64,000 nt of DNA. Origin: Sphagnum magellanicum (lineage: Eukaryota > Streptophyta > Sphagnopsida > Sphagnales > Sphagnaceae). Where the stretch lies: assembly GCA_021904315.1 (NCBI GenBank), contig CM038920.1, positions 186,001 through 250,000 on the forward strand, given 5' to 3'. Below, in pieces: positions 33,801 through 46,309 of this stretch. Position 1 is the first letter of the stretch. The number at the start of each line of letters is the position of its first letter. Below the pieces are notes generated by a model that saw only the letters and a program-made list of their open reading frames with translations, did not search any database and was not told the DNA's origin. The translations under genes and the position numbers were made by a program.

Positions 33801-36240
33801 TTGTTTATATAAGTTTGAATATGTTTAGTTTATTTGTAAGTTTAGAAGTCTGTTTGAACTTTCTAAGTAGTAGAAAAGAAGGGTATGTTTGAGTCTATGT
33901 GTAAATTGCATTTTCTCTATTACTTTCAAGGTCTACCAAGTTAAAATTTGGATGTTTGGTTGTAGTTTGTGACCTTGTAATCACTTGTCCTTTGGGTGGT
34001 TTTACTTGTAACTACAACTGAATCACTAATACTCAAATTAAGCTCAAAGTTTCCATCGTTTCATATCATGGACATTATGGGAATTTGTTATCCTTAGTAT
34101 TGGTTTCAAGCTAATGCAAAGGATAATTTCAGTCATCATTTGGAGTTGATCAAATCACACTATTGCACTAAACGATGTTTGGAACATGTCAAACTTTCAG
34201 ACTTAAATACATCCTTGGAAGTGGCCAGGATTTGTCCATCCATTTTATTCGCAAGTGGTTTTGAGATGCAAGTTAACATATTCAAGATCACCATGAAGTC
34301 CAATGTTGTTGCAATAATGGAGGTTACATTTCATGTCAATCCTCTAATATGGTTTTGGAGAACATTGGAGGCTTCCCGCATCCTAAGGCATTATTTTTAG
34401 AATTTTTCAAGTTGGTAGAGATAACAATAGTGTAAGTGTTGGAGTCAATGGAAGATGAATGAACATTTTCCACATTATCTTTCATGAAATCAAAATTGAA
34501 AAATTGCTTCAATGAACACTTGCACATAGTTGTTGGGATGTATTCCCAAATTTTCTTCACTTTGAACACCTCCCATATGACACATGTTTTGATGATTGGA
34601 AGGAGCAAAAACCTAGACAAAGTTTGAATTTGTTATAATGGAAATAATTTAAGGCCTTTTCGACTTTCAATGATGATAACTTTTGGTTAAAGTTGGGTGG
34701 TTTTTTTGATAAGGAAATTAGAACATTAGGTTTAGGGTTGAAGTTGAAGATGCACCATTGAAGGTCTATTTGATTAAGTCTTATTGAGTCTGTTTGATTT
34801 TATGTCTGTGTGTTTGTCTAAGTCTATGTCAATCTACATTTGTAATATGTATGAGTTTAAGTCCGTTTTTGAATAGTGAGTATGTTCGATTTTGTGTATT
34901 TTAAATTCTATTTGAATTAGGCAATTTGTGAATTTGTGTATAATATTTGAATCTTTTTGAGTTTGTGTTTGTATGAGCAATGAAAATGTCTAATATTGTG
35001 TCTTTTTATTATGTTTGGGTTAGAAAGTCTATGTCTATTTGAGACTTGAGTCTCCATGAGTTCGTCTATAAGTTTGTGTCTAAATTTGTTTGCATTTGTT
35101 TGAAGGTCTGGACTTTGTATGTCTAAGTCTAGTTGAAGCATCATATTTCTAAATATGTTTGCATCTTGGTTTGAAATTTTGAATCTTAATTTGAGTCTTG
35201 ATGTCTAATTGAAGTTTAAGAAACAAGTTTGAAAGCCTTTGTCTATTTGTTTTGAGTGTCATGTATTTGAAGTGAATGTCTAATATATATCCACTATTCA
35301 ACATTATGTTATATTATATATTGTCCAATTTTGAGTTTGAGCTTGTGTGTCATATGTACATTGTAAGTTTGGACTCCATTGTGTTTGAGCTTCTGTGTCC
35401 AATCATCCAATGTCCAATGTCCATTGTAATTTGTGTTTGTCTCCATAGTGTGTCCTAAGTTCTAACTCCTAATTTCTAGCTCTTATTGTGAGCAGTCACC
35501 CTACAATGACAAAGGACTTTAGTCAAGTCTAAGAGAATTCTACAAATAGATAGCTCTATACTACATAGATGATAGTTCAATGTGCATTGCGATAGAGCTG
35601 TGTTGTATATAGGTTCTGTTGTCATATTTTAGATTATGTGATATACATTTCGCCAGTTTTTGCTGGTGCAAATTTCCATATCTTGCCAACTTGTAATGAA
35701 ATCTTTTTATTGCACATCGCCAAATTTCTATTTATTGAAATTTTGTGTAGCAAGAAGTTCCACAATTCAACATCTGCAGTATTGCCAGATATGCACTCCA
35801 AATATATGTCTAAGAGGCACCCGCTCAAAATCACAAAATCCTTAAAAAAAAAGTTGAAGGGATCTGACCCCAGAGACCTTTAGATGTCGTACTTAGTGTT
35901 GACAGTAAGAACTTCTGTAGGTTTCAAGCACCAGGCAGTTAGCTTGTTTGAAAAGAGTCTCTTCTCTGCCATTAATGTATGCATCTCTGGTTTCCACGGT
36001 GATTATGTGTGCCCTAGTTTTTCGCTACACAGTGTTTGTGCGGTTCTTAGAATTTAGAGACAGATATTTGACGGTTATCTCCCCCTGGGGTAGGATATAC
36101 CCCTTACTTGTCAGTTCTGGGAGAATCCAAATAGTTGGGTTTGACATATAACCATGGTTGTCACAAACTGGGAAGTCAAAGAATCGTCGGGTCTTTGCCA
36201 GTTCTTTCACGAAGACTGATGGTCCTTCAATGTTTTTAAT
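33801..36240. other. Gene-free AT-rich region
   Basis: TTTGAGTCT-like words continue to about 35250. No protein similarity was recognised in any frame, and no terminal repeats were found. Confidence 0.45.
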
Positions 36241-38329
36241 TAGCCTGGAGCGGCGTTTCTTTGATTCTGATCTGTTTGGTCAAAGAACCGGGGAAGGCGG
36301 TTCTTTGGTTCTGAGTTCCAGTTCCGGTTCTTTAAAAGTTGAAAGAACCGCCCCACACTTCTCCATAATCGGCCTTCGTCTTGTCTTTTCCAACTCCTTC
36401 GTCGTGCTCGTTGTCTCCTTGGTGGTGGTGGTGGTCGTTGTCGTCTTCTCCTCCTACCTATTGCCCAGAGAGATGTCTTGGAGCTGAAACTGGACGGACG
36501 ATTGTACACCTTTTGTTGTCGTCTCCCAGTAGTGCCTCCTTTTTCCTCTGCTAATTTCTTGTACCTTTTTTTCCCCCCCTTTACAAACTCTCTCCCCATC
36601 GGACTGCCTCTTCTATTTCTTTCATGCTTTTTATCTGGCTTGATTTCATCACCTCGCCGATTGCTTCAAACCCTTGTATACGCCGTTGATTCCTGGAGCG
36701 GCTCCTTCATTATATGTATCTCGCGGTTTCACCGATGCCTTTCTCCTTGCCCTCCCTTTTTTTTGGATTTGTTTGGGGGGGGAGGGAAGGAGGGGTTTGT
36801 GCACCCTTCCACCATCAACACTCCATGCACATCTTGAGGATTGTTTGATATTGACGACTATTTGGTGATATTTTCAATGGAAATTTCTTCAAGGAGGGTC
36901 TTCTAGTGTGGAAACCACGGCCTCTCAGGCTTTGGCCGGTTGGTTCTGTTTTCTCTTCCCTCACTTCCCTTACTCAGGTGCATTTTTCTCTATCCTATCT
37001 CTGTGTAGTTTCGGGTTCTTTTTCTTCTCCTGCCTGTGTGTGCCTGTTCCAACAAGTTGTCAGTATTTTTTGTTTTTCCTTGATTTTCGCATGTGGTTCC
37101 GTGTTTCGATCATACTCTGAGGGGGTCTTGTTTGGGTTCAGAACGAGTGTTGTTTGAGGAGTAGGAGCTTGGTAACTCTGACTCCTTTTTTGTGTTCCTT
37201 AAATTAGCCAGTGCAGGATATCAATTTTAGACATATTGTTTAGATTTCTCAAACTAGTTTTCCCTCTCGAGAAGTATTGTTGGGGCTTCCTTGTGGTCCT
37301 CTGAAGGAGAACTTCAGAGGGAGGACTTCAGATGGGCAGGGGAGCTTTGTACAAGAAGGGGCCATAAAAAACCTATCACCTGCAAGTCTTGGAAAAATTT
37401 CAAGAAATCCATTACTAGCGTTGACAGCAGAAATTTTTATCTGGCATTTGAACACTAGTAGAGAATGTTCTCCATTGTAGCTGTCCACAAGTGACTGTTT
37501 ATCTGTTTTTTTGCAACAAGGCTCAAAAAGAACCCTCAATAAATATCACTCTTCAGCATGTTAAATGAAAGTGTTGAAGTTAGGATATGAGATTTCAATA
37601 ATCAGCAGCTCTCTATAATATATACTTGGCGTGCACGATTCAACTGATAACTTTAAGATTGAAACTCAGGATCTGAGATTCTCTACTGAGATGAAACTGA
37701 GGTGTGCTGTATTCGGGACTATTATCAAGGTGAAGGGTACTATGCTTGCTACTGTAGTTCATATGTGAGCTGCACCATCTTGTGTCTGCATGAGGAAGAC
37801 CATTTGTTTGTGAGTTTAGGGTTAGGAAATGCAGATTGCAGGTTCCATTTCCTGCTATGTGGATTGTTGCAAACCGTGGGTGTACTCTAGTCACAATCTT
37901 TGTCCTGCAAAAATAAAATATTTTAGCCTGTTTCAAACTTTTTCAGGCTACAACAGCAGAAAGGATGCCAAGTGCAGCTTGCAGTTCTGGAAAGTGCTGC
38001 TGTTACCATTCCTGGCATTGTCCTTGAGAAGCTTGCAAGGACATCAACATTCTTATGCTTAGAAGTGAAACCTGGACCTCCCAACTGGGGCCTCCTGCAC
38101 TGCATGTATGGGGTGTGTGTTTCTCCTCCTTGTATCTTCTGTTCTCTGATGACTGCAAGGAGAGCATCTTTGTTTCAAGATTTTATGTCATCTGGGAAAG
38201 ATAATATGTTCCCTTAATCTTTGTGCAAGATTTTTGTATGAAATTGTTGGCAAAGTTCATGGAAAGGATTCATAGACATATCTCTTATGAGAGGTTGGTG
38301 TGCTGGGATGGGGATGGGGATGGTAATGC
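36241..38329 (+). other. Probable promoter and 5' leader region of the Gag1-like gene
   Basis: The base composition changes here from very AT-rich to pyrimidine-rich, with a GGT/TCC-rich stretch near 36420-36470, as in the leaders of the other genes of the window. Splice-like sequences are present, but no coding exon could be placed with confidence, so a 5' coding exon of the next gene may be hidden here. Confidence 0.35.
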
Positions 38330-40680
38330 ATGCATTTGCAACAGAGCAGTGGTTGTGTTGGAGGTTTTGCCAGGCCTCCACCTATAACTGCCCCTGAGAA
38401 ATCTAGACCAAAGAAATCCCAGGGATCCAAGCGGCATGTTCAGGGTCATACTGCCCGTCCTCCTCGAGACTGGTGGACCTCAAGCTCCAATGACATGGAC
38501 AGCAATGGGATGCTCAATGCTCGTTCTTTTCAGAACTTCCCAATTAGCACCCACTCCTTCCATATCAACAACTCCAGCAACTCTACCTTTTCAAATCATG
38601 GTTAGTATTTTTTCCTTAGGCACATTACTTCCTTTTTGTCCTACTTTTCTATTGGAGCAATTTGTTATATTGGATCACCCTTGATCACAACAGTGAGTGC
38701 AAGGGCTAGGAAAACTTAAACAAGGTTTTCTGTGGCTTGACAGCAGTACTACTCTTCCAGACTTTGAGAAGTTCATGTACCTTAACCAAGACTCTTTTGG
38801 TAGCAGCATATACCCAAAAATATCTTGTGAGTTGAATTGTATGTCTAAAGGCTTCTCTTGTAATTTCTTGGATCTGGCTTTGATATAAAGTCTTCAAGGT
38901 TTATCCTGTGACATTTTTGACAAGTGCTCTCAACTAGAGTATGCAGGTATTGAAATGATTAGAATGCCTCATGTTCCATCCAATATCTTAATTACTGTGA
39001 AGCTTGGGGTTATCAACAGTCAATTTTAGAGATTCTTGAGGCTTTGTAGTTGTAAAAGTTTTTGTCTTTCAGATGGTCAGTCTTATTGTCTTTCTGAAGG
39101 AAAAAGGCTACCCTTTAAAAATTCTTCTAAAGAGAACTAGAGGGTTGCTTATTAAAGAAAAAGTCCTTTTTGGAATTTTCGCTTTTGGAGTTTTCAAAAT
39201 GATTTTGTTTAGAGTCTTGTAAGTAGGGAGCTTCTTGTAAGCCCACTTGTTCTTAGTTTTCCCTGCTGTCCTTTCTTTTCCCTTTCTGTTGGTCTGTTTT
39301 TTGTCTTGTCCTTGTTGTTGTGTCTGTTGCTAGCCAGTAGTATGGCTGAGTCTTCCTGTTGCTTCCAGAATTGCAGCAGAAACTCAGTTCGCAGGTTGGT
39401 GCTTGTCACTGACCTTTAGCCACTGTAGGGATCTGATGAAGTCAGTGGGGAAGTTGTGGTAGTTAAGTCACTATCTTACATACTACTGTTGATAGTCCCT
39501 GAACAGGTGTGAGACTGGCACTTTTGTTCATACCGGTATGTGTTTTTTGTTTGGTCTGTCTTTCCTAGTTTGGATCTTGCTGTGGCTTCCTGATGAAGTG
39601 TTGAACCTTTCTGTTTTTTCTTTGTTGTGAGGATGGAGATTTCTCTATTCTTATGAAAGATATACTCTTCAGCTATTCTTAGCACAGCAACAGTGAGGGT
39701 TTCTGGTGCTGGTTCATGACAGAATGCACGTGAAGCTTGAAAAATTTACCAAGAGTCATATGCATTGCTTCCTTGTAATCTGTCCTCAAATTCTGATGTG
39801 GAATGAATTGAGTTGAGAAGCTAATGAGTGCAGCTGCATATGCAGGGTTGATGTTGTGGAATGAGCAACGGGAGGAGTGGGTGGGAAATAAACTAAGGCA
39901 GCAATCACAAGGGTCCCATGAATCTGTAATCAGGTTGACCCTTCTTCACTCATGTTGTCTGTGGGATGCAAGCCTACTACAGTCCAGTATAGCCCCTGTA
40001 GGATAATGGGCATGTGGTCACTCTGTAACCACTCAGTTTCACTGCATGCAAGTCCAAGAAAGCCAGTACTTATGTGAATGAGCTCCTGCACTCATGCATT
40101 TATACTGTCCTTTGGAAACCATCCTTTTTGCCCTTCATTCTTTTAGGAGCTTGTTTAGTGCTAGTTTTGTGAACTGACATCATTACCAAGTTAGAAAGAG
40201 CTCATATTAACTATCAGTTGACTATGTGGTGCAGTGGGAGTACAACCTATGAGGATTTGCTTGGCACCAGCCGTCCATTTCCACAGCCTGTTCACTTACC
40301 GGTACGTCTGTATAACTCCACAAGAATTTTTTCCTCTTCTGAGTAGCTTGAGCTCTTGTTTTCACTAATGATTTTTATTTGCTGAGCAAGCGTGGTTTAT
40401 AAGGAGCACCTTCTGCTGCCTCATCCACATCCAGTTGTTTTGTGTCCAGAACTGCAGCTATTCATCTATAGGATGACTAATCTTGTCGCCCTCTTATGGA
40501 TCTTCACTTTCCACCTCATTCCTCTTGGTCAGTTCACTTGACCTGACAAATGCTTCAGTTCTGTTTTCATCTGGGTTTGTGACTCCTGCACATCTCTGGG
40601 GATTTGCATGATGTGTGCAGGAAATGGTGGAATTTTTAGTTGATGTGTGGGAGCAAGAAGGTTTATATGAGATACGATGA
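38330..40680 (+). CDS. Gag1-like clamp domain protein (DUF4050 family)
   Basis: Exons 38330 (or an acceptor at 38344) to 38600, 39846-39933, 40235-40301 and 40621-40680 join in frame. The product reads SSGCVGGFARPPP, a Lys/Arg-rich link, ARPPRDWWTSSSNDMDSN, a Ser/Asn-rich part, then NHGLMLWNEQREEWVGNK, STTYEDLLGTSRPFPQPVHL and finally EMVEFLVDVWEQEGLYEIR. The last three blocks are the conserved C-terminal domain of a plant family named after the fission yeast TOR regulator Gag1. The molecular role in plants is not established as far as I know. From 38330 the protein would have 161 residues. The Met at 38330 may instead lie in intron sequence before an acceptor at CAACAG, in which case the true first exon is upstream. 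The first intron is about 1.2 kb. Confidence 0.85.
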
Positions 40681-41277
40681 CTGAGATTCTCACATCAATT
40701 CTTTGTGGTTGGCTTTTGATTTGTGTTCATGTCCCTGGGTGGGTCACAAACAGCTCACTGAAAGTATATGAGTGATGTAGAAGTGACATGGAATTTTTAG
40801 CCTGTGTTATTTACCTAAGCAAGTTGACTGGTTGATAAGGAATAGAATTGGCAAGATGGGGCTGACTGCTATTGGTCACCAAATGTTGTCTTGAAGAATT
40901 TTTGCATTGGATGTCAAGATGTTAAATTCCAGCTCCAAATTGACCCTCTGAGCAACTTGTGTTCTCTTCTCATTTGACTTGAATCAAAAGAGATTCTGGG
41001 TAGCTTCAGTATCAGTAAATAGACCATAAAGTCACCAACACCTTCCACTACCCATACATTGCAGTTTTCTCACTTACAAAATATAAGAAAAGATAGCACA
41101 GGGCCTGTCCAACTGCTTGTGTTGTAGTGCTTGCTATTTCATGGCCCAATTTTGATTTGTTTGATTTGGGTGCACTATTGCTTCAAACTACCGCGTTGTG
41201 TTGTTGGAGTGAAAAGGTTCAGTCAGTCAAAAATGTGATCAGAATTTCCAGTTGGAGAAGGTTTGGAAGATTTAAGT
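40681..41277. other. Spacer between convergent genes
   Basis: This 600-bp interval separates the stops of the Gag1-like gene and the phosphatase and must hold both 3' untranslated regions. Nothing else was recognised. Confidence 0.5.
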
Positions 41278-44200
41278 TTAGTGTTTGTTGAGGTCAAGGG
41301 AGTAGAGAGTGCTGCCAAGTGCATCATGAAACTGGAGATGAAGAGAAGCAACAGTCATGGAGACTGAGACAAAGCCCTGCCCATCATAGCCAAACTGAAG
41401 CCCATCTTCTTCTGTGGGAGCTTGCATCCCTTGCCATGCTTTTGATCCTCCCCCACTTGTGATAAAGTGGACATCACTGTGATTCAAAAAGGGCCCCAAA
41501 AAAAAAAATTAGTGCAGCAATCAACAGTAACCATTTGCCTCCTCTCCAGTACATCCATTGGGAACTGCATCCCTTCATAGATGTTGAAACTAGAGTCCAA
41601 CTGAGACCAGAAATCAGGTCTCCTCGCCCATGCACCAGTGGAGTGTCCACTGACTAGGCCCACTTCTGGATATGCTAGTGCACTCTAATACTTCCTAGGA
41701 ATGGAACTTGTCAGCAAATTATCATGTCTTCTACAGATACACTTGCAAAACTCACTCAGAAAGAGCATCACGACTCTCCAGATGTACGAAATAGTCAAAT
41801 AGTTTGCAGCATTTCCTAAATGCAACCAAAAAAATTCATGGGATAGTTAGGGATTGGGGATATCCGTGAACACTTTTCATCTCAAAGGGATTTGAGCAGT
41901 GAGATGAGATCCAGATTGTCACAACCTGACTAGGCTGAGTTCACCTACAAATTTTTGGTCCAGTGAAACGCATCCTCCATAGGTAGGTGAGTAAAGGACG
42001 GTCTGAAAGGCATCCAAGGCATGTTTAAGCAAGAAGCATAGGAGATAAAGGGATACCTGCCAGAGTGCTTGATATATTCAAGGCAATGGTCATGACCATT
42101 GATGTAAAGATCAACATTTTGGGCCTGCATCACCACAGCCATTTCCAAGCTCTTTTCAATAATATCAAAATAAGCAAGGAAGAATTGGTCATCTCCCTTG
42201 ATAATATGAATTGGAACTGGTCCTCCCATTCAAGTTGGATATTATCCTATTTTCATATATTGTCACACCACAGTTGTCTAGAGACACACAGCAAACCTGA
42301 GTCCTGACAAAAGAGAAAGAACTTGATGTATAAGTCAAGGACAGCTTAATGTGTTTCTAGTCCTTTAAGAGAATATTTCCCACTCCACCTTTTACAAACC
42401 TGAGATGAAGTTCATAAAAGAAAAAACCCTAACTTTGCAGTTCTTGAGAGACAAATGTGAACTGTACTCATTGGGCTATCATTTACTTGGTGCCTACATG
42501 AAGTACAACTAATATTCATGTATTGGCAAAATGTGGATCTCCTATGTGGAACAACTGGTCCTTTTGTGCAGGTGGATGGCAGCTCTTAATGGCATAATCT
42601 GCACTGGATCCAAATTGTGAAATCTCAATGTACTGTGACAAGCAGACTCTCCTTTCCCAACAATGTACAATGGCTGAGCAAAACATAGTTCAAAGCTTAA
42701 AACTGAAAGCTCTATCAGAAATTTCAACAACTGGAGCAGGGAGAGCAAATCTTACTTCTAGAATTGGAAGCACTTGTTGGATGAGCTCAAGAGTATCCCC
42801 ATGGTGGCCTAAGCTACGAATGGTGTGGTGCCCTACCACTATCTTCCATGTGGCTGCAGACTGTTCCAATGCGCTGCTCAGATTCTGTTCACCAACAACA
42901 AGCCATAGACTTGTCAACTATTTCTCCAGTATATATGCTCAAGTATCAAACTCTTTAGCAGGCCAATTGACCTATGAGGCTAATCTATGAGGTTAAAGGG
43001 GTTCAACACAACAACACTTTGCAGGAAACTGTTATGTCAGTTCCAGCCAAATAGAACAAGTACAAGTGTGCCCATAGTGTGTGGGTGCTCACAAAACATC
43101 ATACCATCACCTTTATCATAAATGCCAGCAACTAGCTGCCAGTACTTCCCTCTAACTTCATCAGCTCCAGATGCTGGGTGTAGATAAGTGTATAACAATC
43201 TGCTCAGAATTCCAGGCAAAAAGTTTATACAATTATTTATGTCCTGAGTTTTGCACTTCTGGAAGCACTGGGAAGACACAGTCATCATGTCAGTTACCAC
43301 TCAAGAGACACATCTAATCAAGAGAAGTCAACAACATTGCCATTCAAGCTGCAAAATTTTTGATCAGCTTCATTTCATTATATCTTGCCCTTGTACAAGC
43401 AAGGATCTACCCCAAGGCATAGGGGCACCTGGAAAGACAGTAATGGTTGGGAACTTCAAAGTGTGGAGTTTTTTCATATACCATATGCTTTCCAGTGGCT
43501 AAAGTGGATGTACTGCATCCAAGTTCATGCTTGCTTAAAGGTTATGTTCAATGCATGGGCCCATCAACCACACATTGTGGTGTATTAACAAGTATACCTG
43601 GTGATCCTTTTCCTCTTCTTACTGAACCTGTGTCTTTGCCCCACAATTCACCTTTTCCAGAGTATATAGTACAACAGCACAACATAAATGGATGATCATA
43701 TATACCGATTCACCTATATTCACTAAGCACCATGAACCATATCTATGAAATTTCAGAGAAATTCCCACATGTACACTGTCAATACTGATCAAAGAGATTT
43801 TCACAGGTCACTAGAATGGAGATACAAACCTGGAGTTGTGACCACAGTTGCTCTTCTCGAGGAGCAAGACCCCTCCAATCAAAAGTCTCCTTGCCTGTTA
43901 AATTCCAGTACTCATCCACAAATGGTGTGGTATCAATGAAGAAAAATTCCACAAATTTTTCACATTCTCCTGCAACACAACAGCTACAAAAATCAAATAC
44001 TGCCACTGTGTTACGTAATACTGATGCAAGGAATCTGGAGCCACGATGAAATTACACAGGGGTGGTGCTCTTAGACCTGAATATCAGGTGAGCAGTTTGC
44101 ACATAACTCATTAATGATGTATCCAAGACAAGAGCACAAAATTAGGAAGGGTAGAGGAGAAACTCTTTACAAGCATGAAAATTCTTCCCAGAGATGTACT

Positions 44201-45415
44201 TCCGTACCTATGTAAGAAGGACCACAGAGAGGGCGTTGTATTTGAAACTGACGGTGACAAAACCAGCGCCAGTCCCTTTGTGGAAGAAAATCACCCAGCT
44301 GTGCTAGCACATCGCCCATGTAGTCATGATTTCCTAAAACTGTCACGGCAATTCCTCCCAACACTCACATCAGGCAATGCGAGAAATGGGCATGTCCTTA
44401 TCTTTCAAAATGTCAGAAGCCTTTTACACACATCTTTAGGCACATCTCTGAAATCTCCACAACAACAATTTGAAGGCAAAATGCGAATGAGTGCAGTTAA
44501 AACCTTATGAGAGTCACTCACAAAGTGTCAGACCATCATTTCAGGCTTTTGCAATGGTTGTTGGGGTTTTTATGGTGTTGAACACAGAATTCCGCAAGGC
44601 AGGAAAAAGAGGAGATGTTGATATATACCAGTATACCAAGTTTTCTGCAAGCTTGGAGCTGTGTAAATGTCAGTGAATGAATCTGAAAACTTCTGGTCCT
44701 CAGGTCCCATCAGTCCATGTTGATAGAAGTTGTCTCCAGCAGAAATCACAAAGTCAATGTTGAGATCTTGTCCAACTCTTCCCATCTGCACATGAACCAA
44801 CAACAGACAAATGCCAGCTTACAGGGCCCCATCAACAGATCATGTTTATGGTTGCAACAGATGATTGTCTGCAAAAGAACAATCCTATTGCAATGAGACT
44901 TACAAAGTGATCTTGGAAATGCAAAAGTCATCACTGAGTACTCTTTTCTCCCCATGAATTCCAGTCATATCTAACTAGAATCAGGCATCCTCGAAGCACA
45001 AGTGCTCAGAGAATACGATCCCCAACCCTTCACAAGATATATACGGAAATGGGGCAAAAGCTTGCATAAGGTTGATCTCAGAGAGGTTGATGATCTCAGA
45101 CGAGAGCGAGAGAGAGAGAGAGAGAGAGAAACAACTGTTTCTCTGCAGACTCCAACTGTTTCTCTTCTGCAAATTCCATACCTGTGCCGCAACCAATGTT
45201 TGATTGTAGCGTCCTCTGCGGCCCCAGTCGCCGACCACCAAGAAGTTCAATGGGAAAAGCGAGGGTTGAGGAGAAAGGGGTCCTGCTGCAACCATATTCT
45301 CATTTGTGGCATACCATGAAGCCACCACATATCCTAAGCAAAATCCCACCAGCATTGCTGCCACCGTCTTCGCAAGGCAAAATCTCCGTCTACTTCCGCT
45401 CTCGCGAACTGGCAC
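41278..45415 (-). CDS. Purple acid phosphatase (small, TRAP-like plant class)
   Basis: Minus-strand exons 45415-45182, 44785-44629, 44339-44208, 43969-43830, 42884-42756, 42124-42057 and 41476-41278 join in frame to 352 residues. All five metal-binding motifs are intact: GDWG (62-65), GDNFY (95-99), GNHDY (133-137), VVGHHT (237-242) and GHDH (274-277). Other family blocks are [34 protein letters not shown] and YDGQGF. The protein hydrolyses phosphate monoesters with an Fe-metal centre and normally acts in the secretory path or outside the cell. The N-terminus has an Arg-rich start and one hydrophobic segment (residues 17-34, [17 protein letters not shown]), so it may be a signal anchor instead of a cleaved signal. 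All junctions are GT-AG and phases agree. Introns carry a dispersed repeat shared with the pseudouridine synthase gene. Confidence 0.95.
43080..43790. repeat. Intronic dispersed repeat in the phosphatase gene
   Basis: This block in the intron between exons at 43830 and 42884 shares the words ACCATCACCTTxATC, GGTGTAGATAA, CATCATGTCAGTTACCACT, CATTCAAGCTGCAA and TTGTACAAGCAAG with the blocks at 11500-12420. A further partial copy sits at about 44370-44545 (ATCTCCACAACAACAATTTG, also near 11878), in another intron of the same gene. Confidence 0.65.
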
Positions 45416-45546
45416 CTACGGTGATGAACATTCCCCATTCCATCTTCAACCTTCCAAGCAGGAAAAAAAAAAAAGGTTTCCCGGAAGAGAAAACGCTACG
45501 ACAACTCTGTCGATAAAAATATCATGAATCCAAATTGGACGTAACT

Positions 45547-45595
<49 letters not shown>

Positions 45596-46300
45596 ACGAA
45601 ATGGAAAGGAGAAACGAGAATGAAGGAGATGGAAGTCTATAGTACCAGGAAAACAAAATAAAACACAGAGCGCCCACATGAAATGAGACACGTACAGCAG
45701 CAGCAGCAGCATTTAGGTACCTGCAGCGCAGAGAGCAGGCCGATCTCTTCGTCTCTGAGTGGCCTCGCTTCCCAGCTACCCATTGTAAAATTCCTTCACG
45801 CAATTCGGATAACAAGCTGTGCAACAACGATTGAATTCTTCTGCAACAACAAACAAACAAACCAACAAACAAAAACACCCTGTTGACTGAAAGAAAATGG
45901 CAAGCTACTGACTTACAACCCAGAGAAAAACAACCGAGTTGTAAATTTTTAAGAAAGCGGGAGCATGCAACCAGATCAGCACTCACAATCTACATACAAA
46001 ACCATCCAACCCACAAATGTCGTAAGAATCATGAGAGACGTGAGAGAGGAGGAAGCGGCACACGAGGGGAGAGGAAGAAGCGAAAGAGAAGGAGAGCAGC
46101 GGCGGGGAGCATGCTGCAGACGGACGCGCAGTAACTTCCGTATTTACCATGTATTCATCGACAAGTATTTACCAGGTAATCATCCCCTAATCTACCATTT
46201 AGTAAGTGTTCATTCTGCTGATGAGTCTGCTGAACTAGGCTCTCAATGGCTCTCATCCATTTCCTAAACTAACTTGGACTTCGCGCTGCTCCACTTACCA
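45416..46300 (-). promoter_or_regulatory. Promoter/leader region of the phosphatase with a GA tract
   Basis: Upstream of the start codon at 45415 the region holds an AG run of about 22 repeats at 45549-45594, which is CT on the coding strand. A shorter GA run (about 45109-45129) is in intron 1. No other gene was recognised up to 46300. Confidence 0.5.
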
Positions 46301-46309
46301 CCGACGATC

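Noticed and set aside
36240..36837. Open frames of 119 codons on both strands upstream of the Gag1-like gene
   Set aside because: Low-complexity translation of pyrimidine-rich leader sequence with no family similarity.
45522..45986. 154-codon minus-strand open frame upstream of the phosphatase
   Set aside because: It includes the CT microsatellite as a Ser/Leu run and shows no similarity elsewhere; likely leader sequence.
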